From: Phoenix dactylifera
Lineage: Eukaryota > Streptophyta > Magnoliopsida > Arecales > Arecaceae
Length of the DNA: 64,000 bases
NCBI RefSeq assembly: GCF_009389715.1
Contig: NC_052404.1
Coordinates: forward strand, 9,198,745-9,262,744
Direction of reading: 5' to 3'
The translations under genes and the position numbers were made by a program. This document shows, in pieces, positions 1-10,942 of this stretch (within the stretch, counting starts at the first letter, position 1; each line of letters starts with the position of its first letter). The notes beneath the pieces are model-generated. The model made no database searches. It was given only the letters and a program-made list of their open reading frames with translations, and was not told where the DNA came from.

Positions 1-3000
1 AAAAGTAGCTTAAAGTCCCAAGATCCTTTAGAGGAAAGCAGGATTGTAAGTAAGTAAGTAAATTCATAATGGCACCAGAATCAGAACCGGTGACAAGGAT
101 GTCATCAACGTAAACTAACACAAAAAGAGAAAACCCCATAGAATGAAGAGTAAAGAGGGAGTAGTCCACAGAGGATTCAGTAAACCCAAATGCTAGTAGC
201 TGTTGAGAAAGCTTTCTGAACCAGGCCCGGGGAGCTTGTTTAAGGCCATAAAGGGATTTGTGCAAACGACAGACAAAGTCTGGATGGGAGGAATCAACAA
301 ATCCCCTCGGTTGCTCCATGTATACCTCCTCATCCAAAACACCATGAAGAAAGGCATTGGAGACATCCAATTGGCGAATCGGCCAATTAAAAGAAACAGC
401 AAGAGCCAAGATAAGCCGAATGGTGGATGGTTTGATGACCGGACTGAAAGTCTCATGATAATCAACTCCATCCTGCTGGTCAAAGCCCTTGGCAACCAAC
501 CGGGCTTTAAATCTCTCCACAGATCCATCAGGGCGTCGCTTTATTTTGTACACCCATTTGTTTCGAACAATGCGATGATCTGTAGGCCGTGGACATAAGG
601 ACCAAGTGCCATTTTGCAGTAAAGCATCAATCTCCATACCCATAGCAGCGCGCCATTGAGGATGAGAAACTGCCTTTGTAAAGCATGTGGGTTCAGAATC
701 ATGGACAGTAGAGAGAGCATGTAAGGGATAACGGGTGGAATGAAAGACTTTGTAATCTGGGAATTGTTTGGGTTTGGAGTTGCCGGTTTGAGAGCGGGTT
801 ACCATGGTGTGGCGAAGTGGGAGATCAGAAGAGGTATTGAGTGAAGTAGAGAGTAATGAGTCTGGTCTGGTGGTAGGTGGAGAATAAAAGTTGGTATCAG
901 CCGGAGGAGTAGAAGCCCCTTGTAACAAACAATCTGGACCAGAGGTGGGTGAATGTGGAGGGAGGGAAATATCTACCAGTGAAAGAGTTGGGGAAGTAGA
1001 AGGAGAAGTAGGAGGATGTACCACGTGGTTGGGAATAAGAAGATTACTAGTAGGAAGCAAGCTCCGTGGGTTGGCTGAGTGCAGATCCACCACTGATGCT
1101 GGAAAAGAATGCTCATCAAAGATAACATGACGAGAGACAAACACGCGACCAGTAAGAAGATCAAGACAACGATAACCACGATGATTGCTAGAGTAACCTA
1201 AAAAGACACAGCGTTTGCTTCGAAATGCTAACTTGTGGGCGTTATAAGGTCGTAAGAGAGGATAGCAAGAACAGCCAAAGATTCGTAAATCAGAATACTT
1301 CGGAAGCTGCCGAAAAAGCAAAAAATAAGGAGTGGTATGGTGTAAGACTTTGGTAGGTAAACGATTGATTAAAAACACTGCGGTTTGAAAGGCATCTACC
1401 CAATATTGTGGTGAAAGATGTGATTGAGCTAACAGAGTAAGACCCATTTCTTGAATGTGGCGATGTTTGCGTTCAGCAATCCCATTTTGCTGGGATGTAT
1501 ATGGACAAGTTAAGCGATGGTAAATGCCATGATGAGCTAAGAACCCAGTAAACTGGGTAGACAAAAACTCGCCACCATTATCAGTTTGCAACTGTTTGAT
1601 GCAACAAGAGAATAAGTTTTCGACAAGAGTTTTGAATTTCACAAAAGTAGGAAATACATCAGACTTATGACGAAGAGGATACAACCAGGAGAAACGAGAA
1701 AAATCATCAACAAATATGACATAAAATCGACAGCCACTCACTGATGGTACTGGGGAGGTCCAAACATCTGAGTGAATAAGAGCTAAAGGGACTGTGGACT
1801 GTCGTGTAGAATCGGTAAAGGGTAGATGCTTCCCTTTGCCAAGTTGACAGGAAGAACAAAACCCCAAATGCTTAGAAGATTTATTGACAGAAAGAAGTTT
1901 GAGACGCAGCAGATGTTCTAGAACACTGTTGGAGGGATGTCCTAACCGTGAATGCCAAGTATCAAGGGATGAACTGACACCTAAATTGGCAGTGAGGCAT
2001 GTTAACTTGTTTTGAGAGCTCTTTTGATCAGCAACTGGGTAGAGTCCATTCTCAACCTGTCCATGGAGTAGTGTTCGGTTTGTTTGATTCTCCTTCACAG
2101 TAAAATCACACTCAGTGAGTACAAAATAACAATCATTGTCTAGGCAAAATTTGTTGATTGACAGTAGGTTTGTAGAAGCAGTAGGACAATGTAAAACGTT
2201 AGACAAATTAAATATGGAATGTCCAACGTGAAGGAAGGAGGAACCAATGCTTGTTATTGGCAAACCTGAGCCATTTCCCACAGTGACAGTATCACCTCCT
2301 TGAACCTGCTGTTGGTGTATGAGATTAGAAGCCTCAGGGGTAATATGTGCATTCGCCCCACTGTCTGCATACCAGACTTGATGTTCATAAGCAGAATTAG
2401 CCTCAGCGACCATTGCTGCAAGATCAGATGGTGGAAGGCGACCTTGATAGGAGTAATCAAACCTGTGGTAGCAATCAATTGCAGTGTGCCGTGGTTTGTT
2501 GCAAATCTGGCATACAGGAGTTGTAGTATTCATGTTTACATTGAGTCGAGATGCAAACTTTGGTGAGCGATTGGTGGGACCTCCAGTTGGAGTTTGTTGT
2601 TGTAGCCGAGTGATATTGTTCTGAGGTTTTGGCTTTCTTATGAAATTTGAAGGCTTTGATTTCATAGCTGCCATGGCAAACTGAGCATTATCAGAATGAA
2701 GAGAGACATTCTGAATATCAAGCATGGACTCATAACTCAACAGCTCAGCTTGAAAATCTTCCAATGAAAAGTCTTTGTCTCGGGAGGCAAAGTTGAAGGA
2801 AGTCACAAACGGATTAAATGTTGGATGCAGACCACCAAGAACATATGAGATCAGATCTTGATCATCTACTGGTTTTCCAGCAGCAGCAAGTTGATCTGCC
2901 AAAGACTTGGCGTATTCAAGGTACTCCATGCAACCTTTGTTGGTTTGAGAAAGAGTTTGAAGTTGACGCCGGATATGGGCAAGGCGAGATCTAGATTGAG

Positions 3001-3364
3001 AAGAAAAACGGGTTGCGAGAGCACCCCATACCTGCCTGGAAGTATCCAAGCCATAAACGGTAGAGATAAGTTTTTCTGAAAGTGAAGACAGGAACCAACT
3101 CAGTAAGCATTGGTCCTTCTTATTCCATACTATAAACGCCGGATTTGATGAGCCATCAGGAAGAATGCTGGGAGGACATGCTTCAGAGCCATCCACAATA
3201 CCCAACAAATCATGGCTTCTAAGCACCGGTAGGAACTGAGATCTCCAAACAAGATAATTGGAGCCATCCAGTTTTACAGAGATAAGCTGTGCAATATTGG
3301 GCATGAGAAATGGTAGAGAGGAATCTCGTGGGGTGAAGGAAGAAGTGGTTTCTGAGGCAGCCAT
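1..3364 (-). CDS. copia gag-pol polyprotein, partial (C-terminus outside window)
   Basis: Reading from ATG at 3364 toward position 1, the frame shows no stop for about 1,121 codons and runs off the edge. Residues 1 to about 270 are a copia gag (nucleic-acid-packaging capsid protein). A CX2CX4HX4C zinc knuckle starts near residue 285. An aspartic protease motif, YADSGA, has its catalytic Asp near 334. The GAG-pre-integrase segment has HSRLGHPS. The integrase triad is D533, D595 and E631, with the canonical 35 residues between the last two, inside QTDNGGEF and QQNGIAERKH. Reverse transcriptase follows, with WVYKIKR, FKARLVAKG, LDVSNAFLHG and the catalytic YVDD near 1085-1088. Gag and Pol share one frame, as in most plant copia elements. 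No lesion is visible, so the element may be competent. I did not assign a copia lineage. Confidence 0.93.
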   Translation of the reverse strand, partial: MAASETTSSFTPRDSSLPFLMPNIAQLISVKLDGSNYLVWRSQFLPVLRSHDLLGIVDGSEACPPSILPDGSSNPAFIVWNKKDQCLLSWFLSSLSEKLISTVYGLDTSRQVWGALATRFSSQSRSRLAHIRRQLQTLSQTNKGCMEYLEYAKSLADQLAAAGKPVDDQDLISYVLGGLHPTFNPFVTSFNFASRDKDFSLEDFQAELLSYESMLDIQNVSLHSDNAQFAMAAMKSKPSNFIRKPKPQNNITRLQQQTPTGGPTNRSPKFASRLNVNMNTTTPVCQICNKPRHTAIDCYHRFDYSYQGRLPPSDLAAMVAEANSAYEHQVWYADSGANAHITPEASNLIHQQQVQGGDTVTVGNGSGLPITSIGSSFLHVGHSIFNLSNVLHCPTASTNLLSINKFCLDNDCYFVLTECDFTVKENQTNRTLLHGQVENGLYPVADQKSSQNKLTCLTANLGVSSSLDTWHSRLGHPSNSVLEHLLRLKLLSVNKSSKHLGFCSSCQLGKGKHLPFTDSTRQSTVPLALIHSDVWTSPVPSVSGCRFYVIFVDDFSRFSWLYPLRHKSDVFPTFVKFKTLVENLFSCCIKQLQTDNGGEFLSTQFTGFLAHHGIYHRLTCPYTSQQNGIAERKHRHIQEMGLTLLAQSHLSPQYWVDAFQTAVFLINRLPTKVLHHTTPYFLLFRQLPKYSDLRIFGCSCYPLLRPYNAHKLAFRSKRCVFLGYSSNHRGYRCLDLLTGRVFVSRHVIFDEHSFPASVVDLHSANPRSLLPTSNLLIPNHVVHPPTSPSTSPTLSLVDISLPPHSPTSGPDCLLQGASTPPADTNFYSPPTTRPDSLLSTSLNTSSDLPLRHTMVTRSQTGNSKPKQFPDYKVFHSTRYPLHALSTVHDSEPTCFTKAVSHPQWRAAMGMEIDALLQNGTWSLCPRPTDHRIVRNKWVYKIKRRPDGSVERFKARLVAKGFDQQDGVDYHETFSPVIKPSTIRLILALAVSFNWPIRQLDVSNAFLHGVLDEEVYMEQPRGFVDSSHPDFVCRLHKSLYGLKQAPRAWFRKLSQQLLAFGFTESSVDYSLFTLHSMGFSLFVLVYVDDILVTGSDSGAIMNLLTYLQSCFPLKDLGTLSYF

Positions 3365-3412
3365 TTGTGAGAAGTATGGAAGCTTATACCAGGATCAAGC
3401 GTGAGCTTTTTA

Positions 3413-3424
3413 GCTCTGATACCA
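3413..3424 (-). other. primer binding site, initiator tRNA-Met
   Basis: The minus strand reads TGGTATCAGAGC directly after the LTR end. This is the usual complement of the initiator tRNA-Met 3' end, where minus-strand DNA synthesis starts in copia elements. Confidence 0.93.
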
Positions 3425-3770
3425 TGTAAGAAATAATAGGACAGTTGAATAACTAGTTTGGCTAACTCACCAAACCTTACACTGTTCATTCAAATATATA
3501 GAGTTTCAGAGAGAGAAAGCTTTAGTGTTTCAGAAAGAGAAACAGTTTAAAAACAAACTACTGTTACAACAGAATATTGTTATAACTGGAAGAAGCTGCT
3601 CGTGGGAATACTCCTCAGACAACTCATGGGAAGAATAATCCAGTGAGTAGCCACGTGAAGGGGAGAACCTCGAAGCTGCTGAGCCGTTGGGAGGTTGGGA
3701 GGAACTGCTCACTAGCCGTTGGAAGTCTGCTGAGAGGAGGAGTCATCCGACGAGAGTAATGGTTCTAACA
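3425..3770 (-). repeat. 5' LTR of the copia element
   Basis: This 346-bp LTR reads TGTTAGAACC...TTCTTACA on the minus strand, with TG/CA ends. The inner edge abuts the primer binding site. CTATATATTTG (minus strand, about 3490-3501) could be the retroelement's TATA box. The partner LTR is outside the window, so insertion age cannot be estimated here. Confidence 0.88.
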
Positions 3771-4468
3771 CTTATAGCCTTCTTCTTTTTGATATTTGGC
3801 ACATTATTGGTTCCCACAGAGTTTCCATGTGATTTATATTTAAAATGCATAAATCAGCCAGTGGATTGGCTGGCTGGAAGGGGCGCTTTGATGGATGTTG
3901 GCATGTAGCTTTCAGTGGTGGTGCAGTCCTAGAGATTGATTTGGCTACTCTTACTGCTACTGACTTTTGTAGGTGTGATTCTTTTGTAGATTTTGAGGCT
4001 TTGCCTCCAGTGGTATTAAAAAAAATAATAAAGAAAAAAGAAAGAGGAGGTTTTTGATTTTTGTTGAGCTCCTTCCAACTTATGCATTTGTATTCGTACT
4101 ATAGTGCATCTGATTCTCCTGTTGTTTAGAGCCTAAATATTCAAATCCATTTGCTGTTCCTCATCGATTGATATTTTAGATTCTAATAGTCCATATTTAT
4201 CTGTTTAATTCTTCATTAATTTGGTTGTCCCTGATCTGCATCAAGGTTTTGTATTGTCAAATTTTGTCATGAATTTTTGTTAGTTTGATATTTTTGTTTT
4301 CCTCTGAGGTAAACAATGTCAATATAGTTCATCTAAATACCATTAATAAAGTTGCTTTTGCATAATTCCGCGTGCTGTGGCCATATGCTTTTTAAGTTTA
4401 GAGTATGAAGACTTCATTCTTTCTTTGAAATGCCTTATTTGACTAGTTTATATATGCCCTTTTTGCAG
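3771..4468. other. non-coding stretch between LTR and Rab remnant
   Basis: AT-rich DNA with no convincing exon. Short open frames at 3687-4057 show no recognisable domain. It is probably intron or decayed sequence of the Rab pseudogene. Confidence 0.5.
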
Positions 4469-5942
4469 CTATGCAGCAACAATTGGAGCAAGACTTTTCC
4501 TCGCATCTGCAAAATCTGGGACTGGAATAGATGAAGTCTTCCTTGATATTGCAATTTGTGAGCTTCAGTTGTGGCAAGAAATGGATGTTTCTAATATAAG
4601 CAAAATTTTGGTAAAATGTTGCTTACAAATTTTCCTGGCTGATGAGAAAATTTAGAAAAAAGATGTCACTTATATTGATGTTCTTAAGTTTATTTCACCA
4701 TGTCACATTGAAGATCCCTTCTTGACATATCAAGCTACTTTGACCATTATTTAATTTTTAGGTAATCTGTCTTTCCTATTGCTTAAATTTTGCTATCTAT
4801 GTACAGATCCACTTGAGAATAGAAAAAAGTTTTTTAAGTTACAGATTTAAGGTTATCTGCCAATCTTTCTCATTTTCATGGCATTTGTCTTTAGGACAAT
4901 GTTCAAGTGAATGTTAGTTTTAATGTTAGTTTTACTGTACATTAGGCAGCCTGGGATCTGAAGTGCTTCATTCAAAAATTGGTGGCTGAATCTCACTTCT
5001 TTCCAGCCATTTTTTTGCCTCCTTGTGCTTTTCGGCTGATTTCATATTCATCCAATTTTGGAAAATAGAGAGCGCTCGCCGCTAGGTCATCTAGTACTGA
5101 TATTTAATGATTTATAGTTTATTATTTTTTTAGTCAGAAAAAAATAGTATATTATCCAAAAAGGCTAATCAAAAGGTATCATTCGGTTTCAAATCTAGTC
5201 ACAAGCACCACGATCTGCCCGTGGTCAGTTCCAATAAATTCGTGTTGCAGTGTTCTCTAGTCCACATAAGTTATGGGTTAGGTCTGCTCTGATACCATTT
5301 GTAACAATTTAGAACCTTATTCAAAAGAGCTAGTCGGAAAGTATTATTCGGGTTCTTTAATTCTGTATAAGTATCCAAGATTTATCTAGCGAATAATCAA
5401 TATGAAATTAAACACACACCCGCACGGGTGCTCACAGAGTTAAACGTAAAGAAACCTTGGCTGCAAACAAACCTCATCTCATATGAAACTATCAATAGTG
5501 GGGCAAGCATCTACTCTGCCGGATGATTTTACTATGAACACAGATCCGCCAGTTCTTGTAGTTTCCAGTAAAAATAAATTTTTAAAACAGGCATAGGATT
5601 TCTAGTAAGAGAGCAATCAAAGAAATTCAACTTGCGAGATTTTGGGCGTGATCTTTTATTCATGGAGAGGTGTTTGGGAAATATATGATCAGGCTGCTGT
5701 GTTCAAAGTCCAATGTTCAAAAAGAAGTCCCATTATTTCTCCTGAGATTTCATCTGTGGCATTTTCTTGGAAAAAATCACTGAATGGATTCTGTATGCTG
5801 TGTACTCATCTGTCAGTCTTGCAGGAGTATTGCAACAGAAGATAAATAGTGCTGAGGCTTGTCACCTGCTGGACCTAGAGGAGGGATTCTTACTGTAGAT
5901 GATGAGCCTGAGAAAGAACCCCCACCGAAGTGCTGTTCATAG
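4469..5942 (+). pseudogene. Rab-family small GTPase, 3' exons, broken
   Basis: Exon A (4469-4557) lies between TTTTGCAG and a GTGAGC donor. It encodes a Rab G5 region, YAATIGARLFLASAKSGTGI, with the SAK motif that contacts guanine. Exon B (5825-5942) begins after CTTGCAG. It carries VLQQKINSAE and then, in another frame, GGILTVDDEPEKEPPPKCCS and a stop, a typical Rab tail with a C-terminal Cys-Cys prenylation site. Two lesions are visible. The codon split across the intron reads T|GA, a stop, where CGA (Arg) would be expected. A one-base loss after GCTGAG shifts the tail out of frame. The 1,267-bp intron contains a minus-strand TRIM. Exons with the P-loop, switch regions and NKxD motif are absent and would lie left of the window or be lost. 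The Rab subclass is not assigned. Confidence 0.65.
5157..5436 (-). mobile_element. TRIM-type LTR element in the Rab intron (3' LTR truncated)
   Basis: On the minus strand an LTR (5436-5300) begins TGTGAGCACCCGTGCGGG and ends TTGTTACA. AA and a tRNA-Met primer site, TGGTATCAGAGC (5297-5286), follow. The internal segment shares ATGTGGACTAG, GAACACTGCA and GACTAGATTTGAA-like blocks with the element at 13240. A stub matching part of the second LTR lies at 5157-5191. There is no protein-coding capacity. LTR about 137 bp. Confidence 0.82.
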
Positions 5943-7936
5943 CATTAGTATGTAATAATTCATAAGATCAATTACAGGTATGTCCCCGGATGCTAAGTTC
6001 TTCTGTTTTTTGTTCATCGGAGCAGCAAAACTATTACTTCACTGCAGAACATGCTTGCAGTTCTGTTAATGCTCCTATTTCTTGCAGGTTGATGGTGGTG
6101 TCTCGTATAGTATTGAAGTATTTAAAAAGCAACCAACCCCACATCCCACAAAGAAGGATCAATTTGAAGAACAAAAGTTGGACCAAGTGTAGAGTGTAGC
6201 AGTTCTCAAATCCTTGCTAGAGTTGGCCAGGGTCTTTTTTAGGTTTACGATCTTTACGTTTATCATAATCACAGGGGTTTAAATTGAAATTTATCCATTT
6301 GTATAATGTGCAGAGACATATAGTGAAAAAATGAATTCAATGATTGATACAATCCATCACTGGGAGATGCTGTAATTTTTAGCTCAGCATTTACCTTGTC
6401 CTTGCAATATCTAAAAAACCATAGTCAATTTAAGATGTGGGCTGCCCCATGTAGGTGATGGGAATGAACACCTAGCTTTTCTTAAGCCAGGAACCACCTA
6501 AGGGGATAAAATATTAGGATCGGATCTAGGTTAATGAAGGTGAAGGATCCGAAGGTGCGCAAAAATTTGTGCATATTTCCAATCCAGGAACCATTTATTG
6601 ATCTAATGTTTATTTGAAGCCCGCATTTAGTTGATACATCTTGCTCTCACATGCGAGATACGTAAATTGTGCATCAAGTCTGTTATATGCACGAAATTTA
6701 TAATCAATTTTCTTGTAAAAAATTTCACTCTTTAATTCATTTACCATATCCCAATTTTCATCAAAATTAATGATACCATATCCCAATTCTCAATCAATTG
6801 TTTTAGTAGGAAGCAACACATAGCGTAGTTTCACAAATTGACAGCATGTTAACGTAGGAGGATGCATCTAAAGTACACGTATCCGAGATCTACCCGTGGA
6901 GGCGTTTCACCTGACACAAAGGTTAATTTTGGCAGGGTGAAACAAAAAGTTAACGTCACAACCGGTCATCTGTCGGTGCTTGGGAGCATCAACTTTCTTA
7001 AGCACAACTTTTTCTTAGAAAACTTTTCTAATCACAACATGTTGGAATTAATTTTCCCACTAGGAATATTTTTATAAAAAGATAAACTCAGTAGGGGGGG
7101 GGGGGGGGGGGGGGGGGGATTTGTCTTCATATTATCCAATTAAGAATATTTTGTCTTCTTCAAGCGTGGATACACTTGGAATATATAAAGAGCATAGATT
7201 CCTCCGGCAACGAGAATCTCCGGTAGATGCCTATCCCATTTCAAGGGTCACGTCATTGTCCCCCACACCTGCTTCCTAAAGTCTCATGGCCATGGCGGAA
7301 AGCGGGATTGGCGTCATTCAAACAACTTTTTTAAGAAAAAAATGGTCTTAGGTAGCTAATTCGATATGTAAGCGTCATCGAGAAAACTTTTCCAATTTTG
7401 CGATCTTTCATGATCATCACCATTTATTCCTCCAAATGCAAACCAAGCATAAAAGATCAATCTATTAAGGTCCCCTGCGATGTCTTGTCTTTTCTTATAG
7501 AATATAATAATTGGCATAAAAATGCACAATAAATAACAAACCAACCACATAACTAGTTATTTTGAGAGGATGATGGGTGAATCTTGTGCACCCTTGACAT
7601 ATAATTAACCCCTACATAAATCTCCAAGAAAAGAAGCAGTCACAAAATCTTTTGCTTTGTGCAACTTCGTCTTGATTGCTTCTACAATTCTACTTATGAA
7701 GCCAATTGCAACCCCACCAGCCAGGACTCTGCGCATAATGTTGATATATTCCCTCTGCTATGCGCTCCTACTTGTTGCATATCTATTGACATTAGATGCA
7801 TTATATGTCAGCTTACAGCATTCTTAAAACAAGAGTAATAATAATAAAAATTGTCCAAAAATATTGATTAGCTTATATTGCTAATCTTTTATGCCGATTG
7901 TCTATAAGTTGGAGAACTTTCTCTCTAGAGTAGTTC
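5943..7936. other. intergenic, no gene seen
   Basis: AT-rich spacer. A possible exon-like frame after GCAG at 6087 ends at a TAG near 6190 but has no recognised homology. A pure G run is annotated separately. Nothing else is supported. Confidence 0.5.
7094..7118. repeat. poly(G) homopolymer, 25 bases
   Basis: An uninterrupted run of about 25 G between GTA and ATTTG. The length is unusual for plant nuclear DNA and also prone to sequencing error. Confidence 0.85.
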
Positions 7937-8073
7937 TGTAAGGGTCCGTGCGGGCGTATGGTTAGTCTCACATCGGTTATTCGCTGGGTAGAATTTGGAT
8001 ACTTTTATAAAATCAAGAAATCCAAATAGTATCTTCCAGCTAGCTTTTTGGTATGAGGATCTAAATTGTGACA
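7937..8073 (+). mobile_element. solo LTR of the TRIM family
   Basis: TGTAAGGGTCCGTGCGGGCG...AAATTGTGACA, about 137 bp, matches the LTRs at 13240, 25270 and 29332 along its length, including TTAGTCTCACATCGGTTATTCG. The flanks AGTTC and AGTTT differ at one base and look like a five-base target duplication. No primer site or internal domain follows, so it is a solo LTR. Confidence 0.85.
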
Positions 8074-10892
8074 AGTTTAGACGCATACACCTCTCGAACA
8101 GGATTAAGCATCACCTCAAATGGACTTGAAATGGGTCGATTCATGCATGTCTTAAACTTAACATCTTTTAATAGATTAATTTTCTTTTAAAGAGATAGTC
8201 AAAAAGGCCTAAATATACTAGAATTATTCAGGTCCAATAGTTGGGGATAAACGATCGGACATGCACCTTCTCAAATTGAAACCTAGGATATCTAGTTGCT
8301 TCTAGGCAGAGAGGTATGACCACTAGAAGCAGCTAGAAGCCTATAACTTAAATGAAAAATAGCATATAAAAGCAGCTTGAACTAACACAAATCCTGGAAG
8401 TCTAGGAGCCAGAATGATGAGTAAATGAACCATCTAGACCTGACTGAAATAAGACCGAATACTGGGAGACCACAATACAAGGTTTGGATGAATCCCTGGA
8501 CCCCCTACTTCACATATCCATATTGTTATTGGAGCTTGTTCCCATCACATTACCAGAGATAAAAGGATCTGTTATCCTCCAAATAGTGAATAGTGGATAG
8601 TGGAGAGCTACGTGTTGTCTCGTCTAGCATCAGGCACAATACCTTTCCAAAGGAAAATCCAATCGTTGGATAATAAAAGTAAGATGATATGCCCTCCAAA
8701 ATTTAATCAAGGAAGAAACAATAGATATTGGCCTCGTAACATCGTAATTGGTTGTGAAGGAAAGAAGTCGTTCTCACAAGCCAATGCAGGACGACAACCG
8801 AAGGGCCCCCAGAGCCGTTGCTTTCGCTCCTTTCTTAGTTGGCACGATGGGGAGATGACCATGAAAAACAAGATATCAAAATCGGACCTCCATGACTCGT
8901 TTTAGCTCTTGCACAGCTTTTAAACGTGGAGGGTGGTAATGACGTAATGTAGAAAGAAAGGAAACAAGAAAAAGGTAGCGGTGACAAAGTGATGTGGGCC
9001 GGCCTTTGATACTTCACAAGCTTTCTCTCGCTGTAAGGTTCTCAAAAAAGATAAAAATACACCAAAAAATATTCATGTGGATGTATTTCTATATTCAAAT
9101 TTATTCGAATACGGATAAAAATTTGAGCATTTGACTAATATCCATATTTATATTTATATTCGTTAAAAAATAGTTATAAATGTGAGTAGAAAACTACCAG
9201 ATTCATATCAGAATATTCAATTAGATTTGTAATCCTATTTAATTCTATAAAATACTCATAAATTTTTAAATAGATAACTACTCCGATGGCATTTGTAATT
9301 CTATTTAATTCTATAAAATACTTGTAAGCTTTTATGAAAAATAAATAATCATGTAAATATATTATTAACTTGATTAAATATCTATTCAGTAATATTTTTG
9401 ATTTCATGGTCATAAAGTTTAATTGTCCAATTTATATCTGTATTTATACTCATATTTATGATATCCAATTTATATTCATATCCATTTAAAAAAATAAATA
9501 TGTATTTTTACATTCGACTTGAATCCATATCCGCACATGTATGTATTCATCAAACAAAATAACTATAGATATCGAAATACTGATATCTAATTCGTATTCA
9601 ATCTAATCTTAATCCTAATTTTCAAAAATAGATAGGACCTGTTTCATGAAACAGAGGTCCCCTGATTGCCTAACTGGAGTAGAGTGATGAGGTGTGACAT
9701 CAGATTCAAGCCTAAGGATGTGCTTGTGGGATAAATTGGATTAAAAAAAAGGCTATAAGAACTAAATGGAAAGATATGGAAAAGACGTGCTATCTCTTAA
9801 ACATTGTCCAACGTCATGCTACTTGGATTTTCTTCACCGTATATGTCACATATTTCCATTCGCATGGTGAGACCAATGTAACTCTGCACAACATCAACGG
9901 GCCCACATGAATGGCAATATCGGCTAGCCGAACATCATGATCGGGTGTTGTTATCCATGACCATATAAAATATGGCACCCTCCTATCTTAAATTTGATCT
10001 TATCTTAAATTTGACCTTGCATTCCATATTTCACTCCATAAAACTTGTAAATCTGGCAACCCTCCCATCTCCAACCAAAGCAAACTTCTGCAACTTTTCT
10101 AAATTACTTCTTTTAATCATTTTATTCCGTATTTTGCTCCATAGTTATGTCAACATCCTCAGCCTCGTATAATACGGCTCTTCTCATTGCACCATATTAT
10201 GATAAGAAATATTTAACTATCTTGTGGTTGTGCTGCATTGTCATTTTGTTTTCCCTATAATGCATCATGCAATAAAAATTTGTGGAAATCAACCATCCTT
10301 CATTGCTAAAATTGGATGAAAAACATTTCAAAAAAAAAAATGAATGGCAACAGTTGTCTCCCACATCAGGAACATGTAAGAAAATCATAGGAAAATGCCA
10401 GCAATTTTTGTGCAATGAGTGACTAAATATCTTATATAAATCTCTTATCCTATATAAGAACCGCACACTAATTTGCCTTCCCCGATGCCATGACCTCGGA
10501 GACGCGCAAAGGCTGATCTATGAGGACAAAATCGGTTGCTTGCCATTTCACGCGTATTAAGTCACCCGTACACTTTTAGTGTGAATACATCCAAAAGAAA
10601 GTCAAAAAATAATAAGTCATAGAACGCTCTAGGCAACTTTCCCTCACCAATCATAGGGCCTCTTAGAGTCGTCAGCCATATATAAGACCACCCAATCCGC
10701 AGCTCCATTGACCTTTTTATAAATATGTTTGGCTTGAAAAGCAACAACACCACCAGTCATAGTCCGAATATCTCGAAGCAAGATGTGCCATTCAACCACA
10801 GTGCCGGTGCTCTTTAGATCTAGTCAATCGCTATTGCCGCGTCTCCTACGAACATGACTATGTTGATCCGTAAAAACCATTAGGGCTTGACT
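8074..10892. other. intergenic, AT-rich
   Basis: No coding region is supported; small frames here have no recognisable domain. It contains the AT-rich repeat at 9040-9640. Confidence 0.5.
9040..9640. repeat. AT-rich degenerate repeat
   Basis: Recurrent ATATCCATATTTATATTTATATTCG-like words on both strands. There is also an imperfect direct duplication containing CTATTTAATTCTATAAAATAC (near 9235-9255 and 9300-9320). It resembles a decayed non-autonomous element, but no termini can be fixed. Confidence 0.5.
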
Positions 10893-10942
10893 GGGTGCGA
10901 TCATATTAGAACTAATGCACCGGCGCCTATCAGGTTCTTTTT
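10893..10942 (+). pseudogene. 5S rRNA-like fragment (5' part only)
   Basis: GGGTGCGATCATATTAGAAC followed by TAATGCACCGGCGCCTATCAG follows the 5' half of plant 5S rRNA with several substitutions. The similarity stops before the internal box A region, so it should not be transcribed as 5S. It may be a retroposed 5S copy or the remnant of a Cassandra-type element, which carries 5S sequence in its LTR. No LTR boundary was found. Confidence 0.7.

Larger units (their letters stand above)
1..3770 (-). mobile_element. Ty1/copia LTR retrotransposon, 5' part (continues past the left edge)
   Basis: On the minus strand the order is LTR (3770-3425), tRNA-Met type primer binding site, a short leader, then one open gag-protease-integrase-reverse transcriptase frame. 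Integrase before reverse transcriptase is the copia order. The rest of reverse transcriptase, RNase H and the 3' LTR lie outside the window. The five bases after the LTR, CTTAT at 3771-3775, should be one copy of the target duplication. The open frame and clean LTR edge suggest a recent insertion. It lies about 700 bp from Rab pseudogene exons and may have interrupted that gene. Confidence 0.95.

Noticed and set aside
193-598. 111- and 131-residue frames over the copia reverse transcriptase
   Set aside because: They are shadow frames of the true minus-strand polyprotein, which reads through the same DNA with all expected motifs.
6087-6192. Exon-like frame after a GCAG acceptor
   Set aside because: It lies beyond the Rab stop codon and shows no homology; probably chance.
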